From JALYGK01 sp036259835 (GTDB lineage Bacteria; Actinomycetota; UBA4738): a DNA stretch of 27,460 bases. The stretch covers positions 1 through 27,460 of the forward strand of contig DATABA010000014.1 of assembly GCA_036259835.1 (NCBI GenBank), read 5' to 3'. The notes beneath the pieces are model-generated. The model had not been told where the DNA came from, searched no databases, and saw only the letters and a list, made by a program, of their open reading frames with translations. This document shows, in pieces, positions 1-5,980 of this stretch; the first letter of the stretch is position 1, and every line of letters starts with the position of its first letter. Both the position numbers and the translations under genes were made by a program.

Positions 1-350
1 GACTTCGCCGATAGCTCTTTCCGCAGTCGCTCTTCCGCGTTGACTTTGACGACGATCTGAGTGTTGAAGTCCTCTCCGAAATCGAAGTCGAGGTAGGTAT
101 GGGTGTTGCGAGCAAAACAGTAGGGGCACGAATGGGTGCAACCTCTATACGGATTGATCGTCCAGCGGAACGGGACGCGCGACGCTTCAGGAACCCGATT
201 GATGATCGACTTCGCTCGCACTTCGTAAAACGTGATCCCCCGGAATTCCGGAGTGTCGAACGTGCGGACGACGGCGCCCTGTTCGAAGAGCGGAAGTGTC
301 AGCCTGTCTGGGTTCGACGGCTCGACGAGCTTGAGGTTGTCCCAACGCAC
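1..350 (-). CDS. Rv2578c-like radical SAM protein, N-terminal part (runs off left edge)
   Basis: Only the first 116 codons are inside the window. The protein starts at GTG (348-350) as V-R-W-D-N and carries a radical SAM cluster motif C71-x3-C75-x2-C78 (RGCTHSCPYCFAR), which binds a 4Fe-4S cluster for S-adenosylmethionine cleavage. The N-terminal style and the motif context match the actinobacterial Rv2578c family, which databases relate distantly to spore photoproduct lyase (SplB); its substrate is not established. The GTG was chosen because the family begins M/V-R-W-D-N and because a TATAAT box and an SOS box lie directly upstream. Those sites suggest DNA-damage control. Family assignment is fairly firm; a DNA-repair role is inference. 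Confidence 0.82.
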   Translation of the reverse strand, partial: MRWDNLKLVEPSNPDRLTLPLFEQGAVVRTFDTPEFRGITFYEVRAKSIINRVPEASRVPFRWTINPYRGCTHSCPYCFARNTHTYLDFDFGEDFNTQIVVKVNAEERLRKELSAK

Positions 351-373
351 AGGCGTGTAATTCTAAGGGTGCA

Positions 374-379
374 ATTATA
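374..379 (-). promoter_or_regulatory. -10 box of the radical SAM gene
   Basis: On the minus strand this reads TATAAT, a perfect -10 hexamer, 23 nt upstream of the GTG start at 350. A -35 at 17-18 nt spacing would fall inside the SOS box at 391-404 and is weak in sequence (AACACA or GAACAC). The transcript leader would be about 17 nt. Confidence 0.65.
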
Positions 380-390
380 GCCCCGCTTAC

Positions 391-404
391 CGAACATGTG
401 TTCG
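391..404. promoter_or_regulatory. LexA/SOS box
   Basis: CGAACATGTGTTCG fits the Gram-positive/mycobacterial LexA site CGAAC-N4-GTTCG exactly, and matches 11 of 12 fixed positions of the longer mycobacterial form TCGAAC-N4-GTTCGA. It covers the expected -35 region of the radical SAM promoter, so bound LexA would block transcription. It also lies 42 bp upstream of the divergent HicB-like gene and could affect that too. Confidence 0.78.
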
Positions 405-445
405 AAGCCGGTAACCCCACTCCCACCCGTGTGATGCTGTAGCAC

Positions 446-892
446 GTGGAAGTCAGGGTCTCGCTTCGGCAAGGGGAAGATGGCCGCTGGGTGGGCGTCG
501 TCCCGGACGGTCAGGCTGTGCCCGGACTCCTCACCAAAGGCGCGACGCGCGAAGAATGCCTGGAAAGGGTTCGGCGCTCACTCGAGCGAGCCCTGTCGGA
601 GCAAGGTACTGACGGCCCGCTGATGCTTCTGGTCGAGGTGACGCCCCGCCTTGCCGGCGTCGCCGAGGCTGCCGCCGTCATGGGATGGGACAAGCGTCGC
701 GTCATCACCTACATCTCGCGGGGCCGCTTCCCTGAGCCGCTCCAGGCCCTCGCGTCGGGACGCGTGTGGGCCCGGTCGACGATCGAGGACTTCGCCGGTG
801 AATGGAAAGAGCGCCAGGCGAGGAGGAAACGCCGCAGCGTCGCCCCTCTAGCTGAGGGCACCGACGGAGAAGGCGCCGAAGCGCAGCCATAA
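446..892 (+). CDS. HicB-like domain protein with C-terminal HTH
   Basis: A 148-residue protein. Residues about 2-65 look like a HicB-type antitoxin fold (beta strands with DGRWVGVVPD, then TREECLERVRRSLERAL). Residues about 70-120 look like an AlpA/excisionase-type helix-turn-helix (AGVAEAAAVMGWDKRRVITYISRG is the core region), followed by a basic tail. No HicA-type toxin is adjacent, so a toxin-antitoxin role is doubtful; it may be a stand-alone DNA-binding regulator. It starts at GTG 446 without a clear ribosome binding site and diverges from the SOS-box radical SAM gene across about 95 bp. The domain reading is moderate in confidence; the function is unknown. Confidence 0.72.
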   Translation: MEVRVSLRQGEDGRWVGVVPDGQAVPGLLTKGATREECLERVRRSLERALSEQGTDGPLMLLVEVTPRLAGVAEAAAVMGWDKRRVITYISRGRFPEPLQALASGRVWARSTIEDFAGEWKERQARRKRRSVAPLAEGTDGEGAEAQP

Positions 893-904
893 CCTACGGG
901 TGGG

Positions 905-910
905 TATACT
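905..910 (+). promoter_or_regulatory. Candidate -10 box for the SCP2 gene
   Basis: TATACT in the context GGGTATACTT, about 49 bp upstream of the GTG start at 959. No convincing -35 is visible. A similar context (GGGTACCCTT) occurs before the UPF0182 gene. Confidence 0.35.
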
Positions 911-958
911 TCGCGGCGCCCCCACCCCAAATCGATCAACAAGCGGAAGGAGGACGAA

Positions 959-1345
959 GTGGGCGTGAAGTTCCTTTCAGAGGAATGGGCACGAGCCGTC
1001 GAGGATGCCCTCAACAACAGCGAAGCGTTCAAGAAGTCGGCGGGCTCGCAGACGGCCAAGGTGCAGCAGGTAGTCACCGGGCCGGACGGCGAGAAGAAGT
1101 ACTGGTTCAAGATGGAGGGCGGGAACGTCCAGCTGGGGACCGGAGAGATCGGCGAGTCCGCCGACGCCACGATCACCCAGGACTACGACACCGCAGTCGC
1201 CCTTGCCAAGAACGAGCTCACAGGAACGGCCGCCTACATGAGTGGCAAGCTCAAGGTCTCTGGCGACCTCATGAAGCTCATGCAGCTTCAGGGCACTCTG
1301 GCGCAGCTTCCACAGGCGCTGAAGGACATCGACGTCGAATACTGA
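959..1345 (+). CDS. SCP2 sterol/lipid-binding domain protein
   Basis: A 128-residue single-domain protein of the sterol carrier protein 2 (SCP2) fold. Typical features are YWFKMEGGNVQLGTGE in the middle (the beta-sheet part) and the C-terminal run of a Gly-Thr-Ala-rich helix ending in KVSGDLMKLMQLQ. Members bind acyl chains, sterols or fatty acyl-CoA in a hydrophobic tunnel; bacterial single-domain forms are mostly uncharacterised. GTG 959 has a strong ribosome binding site (GGAAGGAGG at 945-953). No signal peptide is seen, so it should be cytosolic. A hairpin at 1374-1400 follows. The family call is strong; the ligand is unknown. Confidence 0.88.
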   Translation: MGVKFLSEEWARAVEDALNNSEAFKKSAGSQTAKVQQVVTGPDGEKKYWFKMEGGNVQLGTGEIGESADATITQDYDTAVALAKNELTGTAAYMSGKLKVSGDLMKLMQLQGTLAQLPQALKDIDVEY

Positions 1346-1373
1346 CGGCTCGTAGCGAGCTACTTCCCCTCGA

Positions 1374-1400
1374 GGGGGCCCGGACTTCCCAACGGCCCCC
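1374..1400. terminator. GC-rich hairpin after the SCP2 gene
   Basis: GGGGGCC (1374-1380) pairs with GGCCCCC (1394-1400) around a 13-nt loop. There is no T-run on either side, so it would be a weak or Rho-assisted terminator. It sits between the SCP2 gene and the protease remnant, which converge here. Confidence 0.4.
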
Positions 1401-1414
1401 TCCAGGGTTCCGTG

Positions 1415-1567
1415 TTAATCCAGGAAAGGCTTGATGAAGTTCTGGCCTTCGCGGTGTCCAGCCGGGTGCCGTCCGGTTCTCCGTAGACGATGGCCTGTGC
1501 CGGGGTTGCCATGAACAGCAAGGTGAGGCCAAACGAAGCGATCAGAACAAGCGTGTGCGCAGACCAT
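1415..1567 (-). pseudogene. Remnant of a secreted trypsin-like serine protease
   Basis: On the minus strand a signal-peptide-like stretch (LVLIASFGLTLLFMATPAQA) is followed by IVYGEPDGTR, which is how the mature part of many actinobacterial trypsin-like proteases begins. It then passes straight into LDTAKA and, in another frame, QNFIKPFLD-stop, which resembles the C-terminal end of the same family (often YR-DTA-A--FL). The catalytic domain with His/Asp/Ser motifs is missing. The only ATG after the GAGGAGGGA ribosome binding site (about 1568-1576) is in a different frame from the signal peptide, so at least one frameshift is also present. I read it as an internal-deletion scar. The 340-bp stretch 1346-1685 holds nothing else recognisable. 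Confidence 0.5.
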
Positions 1568-1685
1568 TCCCTCCTCGAGAATCCGGATAGTGAACCTACG
1601 AGCGCGTCCGGCAGTCGCCAACAAATCAGACGAGAATCACCAGGATCGGGATCGAGCGAAGCAACCAGCATAGAAACGGAGTCGA

Positions 1686-1901
1686 ATGGATCCGAAAGAG
1701 ATCTTCGACCTTATCGTCAAGGCCGATGAGGCCTTGAAGTACGCCACCGCCGAAAAGGCCGAGGCCCGGACCCGTCAGGCCAGAGAATGGCTCGTCCAGG
1801 CCCGAGACGAGGCCATGGCGATCGACAACCAGGCGCTTGTGGATCAAGCGAATCAGAGGCTTTCGGACATCGACCAGCTGGGGGAATCAGGCCAGGCCTA
1901 G
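1686..1901 (+). CDS. Small helical hypothetical protein
   Basis: A 71-residue protein predicted to be almost all alpha-helix (MDPKEIFDLIVKADEALKYA at the start, heptad-like Ala/Glu/Arg pattern after it). It is acidic, lacks Cys, and has no signal peptide or membrane segment. The look is of a single TPR-like or short coiled-coil unit. ATG 1686 has an AACGGAG site upstream at about 1676-1682. Its stop codon shares the tetranucleotide CTAG (1898-1901) with the stop of the convergent DUF6256-like gene. I do not recognise the family; coding is supported by codon use and by the fit to neighbours. Confidence 0.65.
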   Translation: MDPKEIFDLIVKADEALKYATAEKAEARTRQAREWLVQARDEAMAIDNQALVDQANQRLSDIDQLGESGQA

Positions 1902-2266
1902 TTTGCTTCGCTGGTTCTCCCACGGTTGCGAATTCGAATCTGCACCCATGAAAGGGCCAGAAACACCGGCACCACGACGGCGAAGGTCAGGAGCGAGCCG
2001 TACACCAGCGCATCCGTCACCAGTGTCGACGAATGTTCTCCAAGGATGAAATAGAACACCACAACCAGAAGCAAGAAGAAGGCATAACCGCCCATCGCGG
2101 TTCCGACGACGTGACGAACCAAACCTGCCCAGCTGCTGGGAACTGGCCGTGGCCTCAGCGCCTTCGCATCTCGGCGAGACTCGGCTCTTCGGTACGCAAC
2201 GAGCATCCCGAGAACGACGACGTACCCGGTCAGGACCGGCGCCACGACCTCCCGAAGGACCCGCAT
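1898..2266 (-). CDS. Small membrane protein, DUF6256-like
   Basis: A 122-residue integral membrane protein with three predicted helices: one near the N terminus (VVAPVLTGYVVVLGMLVAY), one after the motif LVRHVVGTAMGGYAFF, and one in the C-terminal third ending PVFLALSWV. The pattern matches actinobacterial DUF6256 proteins as I remember them; function unknown. A longer reading frame begins at 2350, but ATG 2266 has a good ribosome binding site (GAGGGAGGC) and does not overlap the upstream gene, so it is preferred. It is the last gene of the DUF2342 operon, 16 bp after the DUF6186-like gene, which is a pairing I also associate with Streptomyces. Confidence 0.75.
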   Translation of the reverse strand: MRVLREVVAPVLTGYVVVLGMLVAYRRAESRRDAKALRPRPVPSSWAGLVRHVVGTAMGGYAFFLLLVVVFYFILGEHSSTLVTDALVYGSLLTFAVVVPVFLALSWVQIRIRNRGRTSEAN

Positions 2267-2282
2267 CAACGCCTCCCTCGGG

Positions 2283-2498
2283 TCATGGCCGGAGAAGGAA
2301 CTTCCATCCTCTGACGAAGAAGTGCCATCCAATCCAGAGCCACAGTCCAAAGAGGATCCAGCGCCCCACTGCGTTCCTCATCGCAACGCGGATGAGGTCG
2401 CTGAATGCCGGCCACTGGTCGTTGTTCTTCACCAGGCAGAGCCCCTGATAGGCCATCACGATCGCCATGACGATCGCCCATCCGATGAGTCCACGCAT
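2283..2498 (-). CDS. Small membrane protein, DUF6186-like
   Basis: A 71-residue protein with one helix at the N terminus (GWAIVMAIVMAYQGLCLV) and one at the C terminus (RWILFGLWLWIGWHFFVRG). The ending GWHFF-R is typical of actinobacterial DUF6186 proteins as I remember them; function unknown. ATG 2498 has a clear AGGAGC ribosome binding site eight bases upstream. The reading frame stays open upstream on the minus strand to 3098, but that part is the shadow of the preceding gene. It sits 47 bp after the split-barrel gene and 16 bp before the DUF6256-like gene, in the same direction. Confidence 0.78.
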   Translation of the reverse strand: MRGLIGWAIVMAIVMAYQGLCLVKNNDQWPAFSDLIRVAMRNAVGRWILFGLWLWIGWHFFVRGWKFLLRP

Positions 2499-2545
2499 GT
2501 GACGCTCCTGTGGTTGCGACGGGATGCGTTCCGGCGTCGATCGGC

Positions 2546-3322
2546 TCACGCCGGGACAACGGGCGTCAGTTCCACGATGACGCACGTGTTCCGCCAGCGG
2601 TTGATTGCCTCTTGCGGCGGGCCGTGCCGGTCGCGGCGGCGGTCGGCCAGGAGGGCGGCTGCCTGGTCCCACTCGGGGCCTTCCAGGATGCGAGCCGCGG
2701 CGTGAAATCTGCCCAGCGCCGTGTCCCGATACTTCTGACGGGTGATAACCAGCAGGTCCTTCGCGTCGGGGAGACCCGGAATCGTTTGTTCCTCGAGGCT
2801 CGGCTCGATCGAGGACAACACATACATCTTCCCCTGGCGGTAGACGAACCAGGCCGGGATGGCGATGTCCTTGCCGTCGTATTCCACCCCGATCCATGCC
2901 ACGTCCGCTTTCTTGAGCCCGTCCTCGACTTCGGAGGTGAACTTTTGCGGCGCGGCCTGAAGCACCACCTGAAACTCCGTCTCGCCCAGAACCTCGCCGT
3001 CGAGCAAGAACGACGCGACGTATGTCCCGAGCTCCTCGAAGAACGCGTCCTCGATGACCTCGTCGACCCGTGTCAGGTCCATGGCCCCGAGCATCCACCT
3101 CGGCCTCGGTCCAATCCGGTAGGCCACGGTTCCCGATGGGGCGACGAGGTGCACCTCCTCGGGTAGGTAGCCGGTGGGTGCCTTCCAGTCTCGAACGACC
3201 GCGAACGGAAGCGCGCGAGCCGGGAACGCCAACAAGTAAAGGAACCCATCGGCGCCCTCTCCCTGCGCGTCACGAAGGCGGACGTCGATGACGTTCGCGA
3301 AGACCAGCTCTCCCGCCGGCAT
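2546..3322 (-). CDS. Split-barrel (PNPOx-like) protein next to DUF2342 metalloprotease
   Basis: A 258-residue soluble protein. Residues 1-120 form an unrecognised beta-rich region. Residues about 135-258 resemble a pyridoxamine 5'-phosphate oxidase-like split barrel (KKADVAWIGVEYDGKDIAIP, then FVYRQGKMYVLSS, ending in TCVIVELTPVV), a fold that binds FMN or F420 in relatives. I cannot see a definite cofactor motif, so an enzymatic role is not claimed. The frame is open further upstream to 3436, but ATG 3322 follows the metalloprotease stop by one base (TGA-G-ATG), indicating translational coupling. This is the second gene of the minus-strand operon. Coding is certain; fold assignment moderate. 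Confidence 0.78.
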   Translation of the reverse strand: MPAGELVFANVIDVRLRDAQGEGADGFLYLLAFPARALPFAVVRDWKAPTGYLPEEVHLVAPSGTVAYRIGPRPRWMLGAMDLTRVDEVIEDAFFEELGTYVASFLLDGEVLGETEFQVVLQAAPQKFTSEVEDGLKKADVAWIGVEYDGKDIAIPAWFVYRQGKMYVLSSIEPSLEEQTIPGLPDAKDLLVITRQKYRDTALGRFHAAARILEGPEWDQAAALLADRRRDRHGPPQEAINRWRNTCVIVELTPVVPA

Positions 3323-3323
3323 C

Positions 3324-4511
3324 TCAGGCCATCCTCGCGAGCCACAACGTCGGTTCTTCGAATTCGGGCATAGACGGCAACGCCTCGGGAGATTCCCACA
3401 TTCTGGCCAACGTGGCTTCGTCCGTGAGTTCGGCAACGCGCGCGCAAAACTCCCGGCCCAGTTGGTACTGCTCGAGCTTCATCTCCAATCCGAGCAAGCG
3501 CTCGAGCGCTCGGTCCCCGGGCCCGCCTTCGCGGTGACGGCGGACTGCCTCCTCGATTTGCCGGAACGACGAGAGCATCTCGCGGCCCACCCGCTCGGTG
3601 ACGTGTTCGCCATATCCCTCAGCCGCCGCCATGAACGCCTGCACACGGGCGATCCGGAGCCGCTGCTCCGAACTGCTCGCCTGACCGAACATGTTCCCCA
3701 CGCCTTCGAACGCCTCCGTGAGCGCTTCGGGGTTGGACAGATCAAGTCCCTCCAGCCGCTGCTCGAGCCCGGCCATGTCGAGCTCGGCGTGCTCGACGAG
3801 GTCCCTGACCAGGGCCAGGAAGTGGTCGCGGACCCACGGCCGGGCGAACTCAAACCGGTGCGTCACCTCGTGGACGGCGATCCACGCCCGGAAGTCGACG
3901 GCCGGAAGGCTCCAGTCCCGTTCGAACCCCGCGATGTTCGGGATGACGAAGTACAGGGCGCCGCCCGGTCTCGGGACGGCCAGGTCGAACTGCCCGAGAA
4001 CGCGTTGACCGAGATAGCCGAGGACCGCGCCGACCTGGACGCCGAGGAGCAGCGGCGCCACGCGCTGCATCACGACCTCCATGAAGTCTCCTCCGCCGAG
4101 GGCCGGCGACGGGACGTCGCCCCCGGCGGCGCTCATCGTGGAGGCGAGCTTCTGGCCGATCGGGTTCAGGAGGTCTCTGAGCCCGCGGACGTTTGCCTCT
4201 ACCCACTGCCCTCGACCAACCGCGTTTACCTCTGTTACGTCGAACGGGGGCGGCATGCCGGTGAATGCCGCCACCGCCAGCTCGGCGGCACGGACGGTCT
4301 CGGCCAGGCCGCGCTGGTCCTCGGCAGTCGGTAACGGTTGGTCTCCGCCCCACGCCGCCGTGGCGATTCCTACCTGCCGGGCGAGCTCCCAGTTGACGGG
4401 TCCCGTCGACGAAAGGAGCACGCGTTGGATTTCGCGGAACAGCGGAACGTCGCGAAAGACGTCGCTCATTGGGATTTCGGGTTCGTTCTGGCTCGGGTCC
4501 ACGGGGGCCAT
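3324..4511 (-). CDS. Zinc-dependent metalloprotease, DUF2342 family
   Basis: A 395-residue protein of the DUF2342 family, named in some databases as coenzyme F420 biosynthesis-associated or putative hydrolase. The zincin motif HEVTH is at residues 214-218 (WIAVHEVTHRFEF), preceded by YFVIPNIAGFERDW. No signal peptide is visible. Biological substrate is unknown. Start choice is open: ATG 4511 has a weak AAGGCG site; M15 (ATG 4469) begins the conserved region MSDVFRDVPLFREI but lacks a ribosome binding site. Only 29 bp separate it from divergent moaE. In mycobacteria I recall the homologue (Rv3195) beside the PDZ protease and UPF0182 genes, as here. Confidence 0.88.
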   Translation of the reverse strand: MAPVDPSQNEPEIPMSDVFRDVPLFREIQRVLLSSTGPVNWELARQVGIATAAWGGDQPLPTAEDQRGLAETVRAAELAVAAFTGMPPPFDVTEVNAVGRGQWVEANVRGLRDLLNPIGQKLASTMSAAGGDVPSPALGGGDFMEVVMQRVAPLLLGVQVGAVLGYLGQRVLGQFDLAVPRPGGALYFVIPNIAGFERDWSLPAVDFRAWIAVHEVTHRFEFARPWVRDHFLALVRDLVEHAELDMAGLEQRLEGLDLSNPEALTEAFEGVGNMFGQASSSEQRLRIARVQAFMAAAEGYGEHVTERVGREMLSSFRQIEEAVRRHREGGPGDRALERLLGLEMKLEQYQLGREFCARVAELTDEATLARMWESPEALPSMPEFEEPTLWLARMA

Positions 4512-4532
4512 TCTAGGTTCGCCTTCTAGAAT
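4510..4532. promoter_or_regulatory. Inverted repeat in the divergent metalloprotease-moaE spacer
   Basis: ATTCTAG (4510-4516) and CTAGAAT (4526-4532) form a perfect 7-bp inverted repeat with a 9-bp spacer, covering most of the 29-bp gap. Each arm contains TAGAAT, a good -10 hexamer, pointing in opposite directions. The plus-strand copy ends 8 bp before the moaE GTG, which fits a leaderless moaE transcript. The minus-strand copy overlaps ATG 4511, and would instead fit a start at ATG 4469. Confidence 0.5.
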
Positions 4533-4540
4533 GCTCGTCC

Positions 4541-4966
4541 GTGCGGGCTGAGCTTCTCGTTCGACTGACCGATGCTCCGCTCGATCCTGCTATTGCTCTC
4601 ACGTTCGTAGCGGATCCGGCTGCGGGCGCCACGGTTCTCTTCGTTGGAACCGTTCGAGATCACTCCTCGGCGGGTGACGTCACCGCCCTCACCTATGAGG
4701 CGTGGGAGGATGTCGCGCTCCAGCGGCTGAGCGGCATTGGCGAGGAGATGCTGGACCGATGGGAGACCTGCAAGGTCGCGTTGCTCCACCGCCGCGGGCT
4801 CCTCTGGGTCGGCGAGGTGTCCGTCATCGTGTGCTGCTCCGCTCCCCACAGAGCTGAGGCCTTCGAAGCGGCGCGCCACGGGATCGAACGTATCAAGGAA
4901 GAAGTTCCCATCTGGAAGAAAGAGAGCCTTACCACTGGTGATGCCCAGTGGGTCATGGGCTCCTAG
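4541..4966 (+). CDS. moaE: Molybdopterin synthase catalytic subunit MoaE
   Basis: A 141-residue protein matching MoaE over its whole length. It converts precursor Z (cyclic pyranopterin monophosphate) to molybdopterin using thiocarboxylated MoaD as the sulfur donor. Visible family signatures are FVGTVRDHS, LTYEAWEDVA, the HRRG-L-VGE-SV stretch, HRAEAFEA and the lysine-bearing KEEVPIWKKE active-site region. No moaD is adjacent, so MoaD or a fused form must be elsewhere. It starts at GTG 4541 behind a TAGAAT box and probably lacks a leader. It ends 6 bp before mreB, so the two are likely co-transcribed. Confidence 0.93.
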   Translation: MRAELLVRLTDAPLDPAIALTFVADPAAGATVLFVGTVRDHSSAGDVTALTYEAWEDVALQRLSGIGEEMLDRWETCKVALLHRRGLLWVGEVSVIVCCSAPHRAEAFEAARHGIERIKEEVPIWKKESLTTGDAQWVMGS

Positions 4967-4972
4967 CGCGGC

Positions 4973-5980
4973 ATGAGCAGACGCGACCTGGCCATCGACC
5001 TCGGGACGGCCAACACGCTCGTCTATCAACAGGGGAGGGGCATCGTCTTCAATGAGCCGACCGTCGTGGCCATGAACACCAGGACGGGGGCTCTCGTTGC
5101 CGTCGGAAGGGAAGCCTGGCAGGCGGCGGCTCGAGCACCGGCCCACGTCGTCGCCTCGCGACCGCTGGAGCGCGGGGCGATCCAGGACTTCGAGATCACG
5201 CACCAGATGCTCCGGCTGATCCTTCAGGCCGTCGGCGTTTCGAGGTTCCCCAAGCCGCGAGTACTTGTCTGCGTGGCCTCCATGCTCACCGAGGTCGAGC
5301 GCCGCGCCGTCGAGGAGGCCGTCACGCTGGCCGGGGCGCGATCGGTTGCATTGGTGGACGAGCCTTTTGCGGCGGCGGTCGGGGCAGGGCTCCCCATCCA
5401 TCAGGCGGTGGGAAGCATGGTCGTGGATGTCGGCGGCGGGACATCCGAAATGGCCATGCTGACGATGGGAGCGGTCGTCACGCAGACCTCGGTCCGGGTC
5501 GGCGGGTTCGACATGGACGCAGCGATCCAGGCGTATGTGCGTGGGCACTACGACCTCGCGATCGGGGAGAGCGCGGCCGAGCGGGTGAAGATTGCCCTCG
5601 GCTCCGCGTACCCCGCGGCGAACGCTCCGGCCGCTGACCTTACCGGGCGGGAGCTCTCCACCGGGCTCCCCAAAACGGTCCCAATAACGCCGGGCGAGAT
5701 TCGAGGTGTGCTGGAGGGGCCGGTCGAACGGATCGTCGACGCCACCAAAGCGTGTCTCGCGGAGAGTCCCCCGGAGCTCGCGCACGACGTTTTGGAGCGG
5801 GGTGTGTTCCTGACCGGTGGCGGCAGCTTGCTTCGGGGCCTGAACATGCGCCTGGCGCAGGAGTGCGAGGTGCCGGTCCACGTAGCCGAAGATCCGCTCG
5901 CTACCGTGGCAGTCGGCGCCGGCAGATTGCTGGACTACCTCCCCGAGTACCAGTCGGCGTTTCTCACCGCGACGTCGTGA
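4973..5980 (+). CDS. mreB: MreB-like bacterial actin
   Basis: A 335-residue actin-fold ATPase. Phosphate-binding motif 1 is DLGTANT (9-15), motif 2 is DVGGGTSE (152-159), and the adenosine loop is GGGSLLRGL (282-290). MreB polymers guide side-wall cell wall synthesis in rods. The usual partners MreC, MreD, RodA and PBP2 are not next to it. A normally conserved PSG-TEVE-RAV stretch reads VASMLTEVERRAV (101-113), so the loop has lost its Pro and Gly; the canonical EEPMAAAIGAG is DEPFAAAVGAG. These changes suggest a divergent copy. Its TGA overlaps the GTG of the next gene by 4 bp. Confidence 0.9.
   Translation: MSRRDLAIDLGTANTLVYQQGRGIVFNEPTVVAMNTRTGALVAVGREAWQAAARAPAHVVASRPLERGAIQDFEITHQMLRLILQAVGVSRFPKPRVLVCVASMLTEVERRAVEEAVTLAGARSVALVDEPFAAAVGAGLPIHQAVGSMVVDVGGGTSEMAMLTMGAVVTQTSVRVGGFDMDAAIQAYVRGHYDLAIGESAAERVKIALGSAYPAANAPAADLTGRELSTGLPKTVPITPGEIRGVLEGPVERIVDATKACLAESPPELAHDVLERGVFLTGGGSLLRGLNMRLAQECEVPVHVAEDPLATVAVGAGRLLDYLPEYQSAFLTATS

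Noticed and set aside
3288..4334. Plus-strand open frame (348 codons) opposite the DUF2342 metalloprotease
   Set aside because: The minus-strand frame carries HEVTH and a full family match, so this is a shadow.
4526..5881. Long minus-strand open frame (451 codons) across moaE and mreB
   Set aside because: It is antisense to two clear genes, and its product is Arg/His/Pro/Asp-rich with no recognisable motif. It is a codon-bias shadow of high-GC DNA.
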